Of a stretch of 64,000 bases of DNA, positions 62,240 to 64,000 are shown in pieces (the stretch's first letter is position 1; each line of letters starts with the position of its first letter). This stretch comes from Sipunculus nudus. Its lineage: Eukaryota; Annelida; Sipuncula; Golfingiida; Sipunculidae. The notes below the pieces were generated by a model. It had not been told where the DNA came from, made no database searches, and was given only the letters and a program-made list of their open reading frames with translations. Both the position numbers and the translations under genes were made by a program. The DNA is taken from assembly GCA_026874595.1 (NCBI GenBank), contig CM049315.1, forward strand, positions 38,704,164 to 38,768,163, given 5' to 3'.

Positions 62240-63429
62240 AAAGTTTTAAAAACGTTTTGCAAAATGTTTTGAAAATGTTTTTTCGTGATATTTTTATAAC
62301 ATTTTTTTGTATGTTCGAAAAAACGTTTTTAAAACGTTTTGCTAAAACGATTTAAAAATGTTATTTTAATGTTTTTAAAATGTTTTTGAAAAATAACAAG
62401 ATGTATATAAAACAATCAATTAGAAATGAAAATTCAGTAAGCTTGATTATAAAAATGGCCTGGAAAATGTTGGTGATGTTGCTATATATGTTTATATTAT
62501 AAATAATAAATATAAATTATAAATGATCAATTATACATACTGATATAGGCAAAAGAAACATCTTCCTATGAGTATGTGCCTTTTCTGTCATTATTACTTC
62601 TGTACTTTCTACCCTTAATAAATAAATGTGTGTGTGTGTTTGAAATGTCTTGTACAGCAGAATCAGTTGTGGTCATGATATTGTTGTATACAGGTTGGAT
62701 GGCTGTCACCTCTCTCCAGCTGAAATTGAAACCTTGTTTTAAGCTGCTTGCATCATGTCACAATAAGTTTTAATAAACAAATGTACCAATGGTTCTGCTG
62801 CTTGTTAGCTATTTGGAAATTATAAATTATGAATATAAATGAAAATTAGGGGAAAAGGTAAATGAAATATACTCACAATAGCTTGAACACTCAGGCCCTC
62901 CGCTTCGACTGTTTAGTCTGGTATGCTGAATTTCCCGCCAAAATGTGGTCTCTACAGACACAGTAACTCTAGTCGATCCAATTAAGCCGCAATCCGTAAA
63001 AAACACATGAGTTCGCAGGAGGGTTATATGATATTACATACTGATAGCTGTAGTGCACAGGACCAAATTGTGCTGATACTGTGGTCCTTTGCTGTACCTT
63101 TTGACACTTATTGCCCTGTTTTATTTATTTATTTTTTTTTTTTTGGTTAAGCTTAATTCTGAAGTTATCATTTAATTTGAACAAACTGCCTCCTGGATTC
63201 CAGTTTCAATATGAAACGAGAAGCAGAATTTTGTTTTAATATAAAATGATTATTTCACTCTTTTAAACTTCAGATCTGAAGATGCCAATTTTATTAATAA
63301 AATATACACTACTGTGATATTTACTATATATATAGAAAGTTCCTTTGTATGCAACATATTTACACAGATAAAAAATGTTTATATTTAAATATATATTAAT
63401 ATTACACATATTTAATTAATATATATGCG

Positions 63430-63484
<55 letters not shown>

Positions 63485-64000
63485 ATATATTAATTACAAC
63501 TTGTAAAATCTAAATATGTCTCATAAAAATTGAAGTAAACATTTTTTATCAATTTTTTTTATATTTTTTTTTAACTTTTTTGTTTTTGTATTTTTTAACA
63601 TTTTTAAAACATTTTTAACTATGTCGTTCACAAGTATACCTAAGGCATTGACAAATGACGCGGTCACGAAAATCCCTGAAATGGGATTGGGTTATTTAAG
63701 TCATATTACATCTTGTACAATTTTAATATGTCTCATAAATGTTTCATCAACATTTAAAAAACATTTTTAAAATGTTTTTAAAATGTTTAAAAAATGTTTT
63801 GGGAACTCATTTATGCGCTCTATGAGAAAAATGTTAAAAAATGTTTTATAAATGTTTCAAAAAATGTTTTGTTATAACATTTATGCGCTCTATGAGAAAA
63901 ATGTTAAAAAAATGTTTTAAAAATGTTTTGATAAAAATGTTCTATTGTAACATTTATGCGCCATTAGTAAAAACAATTACAAAATGTTTTTAAAACATTA
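62216..64000. mobile_element. AT-rich element interrupting TRIM copy B, right end outside the window
   Basis: The first 190 bp and the last 280 bp are crowded with AAAACGTTTT, AAAATGTTTT and related self-complementary words, as if they were subterminal repeats of one element. Near the right side ATTTATGCGC and the following bases recur at about 63,810, 63,880 and 63,953 (70-73 bp period). The middle holds a (TA)n/(GT)n tract (63,436-63,486) and no frame resembling a transposase. The superfamily is not clear, because the right end and the target duplication are not visible. Confidence 0.6.
63436..63486. repeat. (TA)n(TG)n microsatellite
   Basis: TA run that passes into GT repeats inside the element interrupting TRIM copy B. 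Confidence 0.9.

Overview
This looks like nuclear DNA from a repeat-rich, AT-rich invertebrate genome, most likely a mollusc and perhaps a bivalve. The evidence is an intronless TRIM-type gene (RING, two B-boxes, coiled coil, NHL-like C-terminus) in a local family, many long (TA)n arrays, several tRNA-derived SINEs, and fragments of Tigger, hAT and PIF/Harbinger DNA transposons. There is no operon structure, CRISPR array, rRNA or convincing free-standing tRNA gene. The taxon is an inference; nothing in the window proves it.

Region 1 (1-29,300) holds no gene I can support. It is mostly unique AT-rich DNA with (TA)n microsatellites, a degenerate minisatellite of about 37 bp units (10,665-11,352), a Tigger/pogo-like MITE (13,336-13,514), a 352-bp PIF/Harbinger-type MITE with TTA target duplication (15,982-16,333), a tRNA-derived SINE (about 24,170-24,500), a complete non-autonomous hAT element of 1,489 bp with 8-bp target duplication (26,259-27,747), and a satellite of about 338 bp monomers (28,015-29,318). 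A few GC-richer islands (8.75-8.95, 14.8-15.2 and 17.0-17.3 kb) look like regulatory DNA or a first exon, but this is speculative.

Region 2 (29,300-64,000) is a tandem TRIM cluster in birth-and-death evolution. Four units can be read. Unit D is a 5'-truncated, frameshifted TRIM pseudogene at 29,320-30,390. Unit C (33,640-39,690) keeps the flanks of a unit but has no TRIM gene. Unit A (40,288-51,945) has an intact single-exon TRIM gene at 47,822-49,693 (623 aa). Unit B (53,081 to past 62,215) has a second copy, about 92% identical in protein, cut off after about 425 codons by an insertion that runs towards the window end. The A and B units are about 13.1 kb apart and share their upstream DNA, SINE, (TA)n array and a Tigger-like HTH fragment downstream of the gene.

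The units differ by readable events. A lost about 0.66 kb and about 2.1 kb that B and C keep. B gained a 1,242-bp Tigger element. A has about 2.5 kb not in B that starts with a 154-bp near-perfect palindrome and contains a pair of CRE sites, which recurs upstream of the missing gene in unit C. The TRIM proteins would be predicted cytosolic E3 ubiquitin ligases, a family often expanded in mollusc innate immunity.
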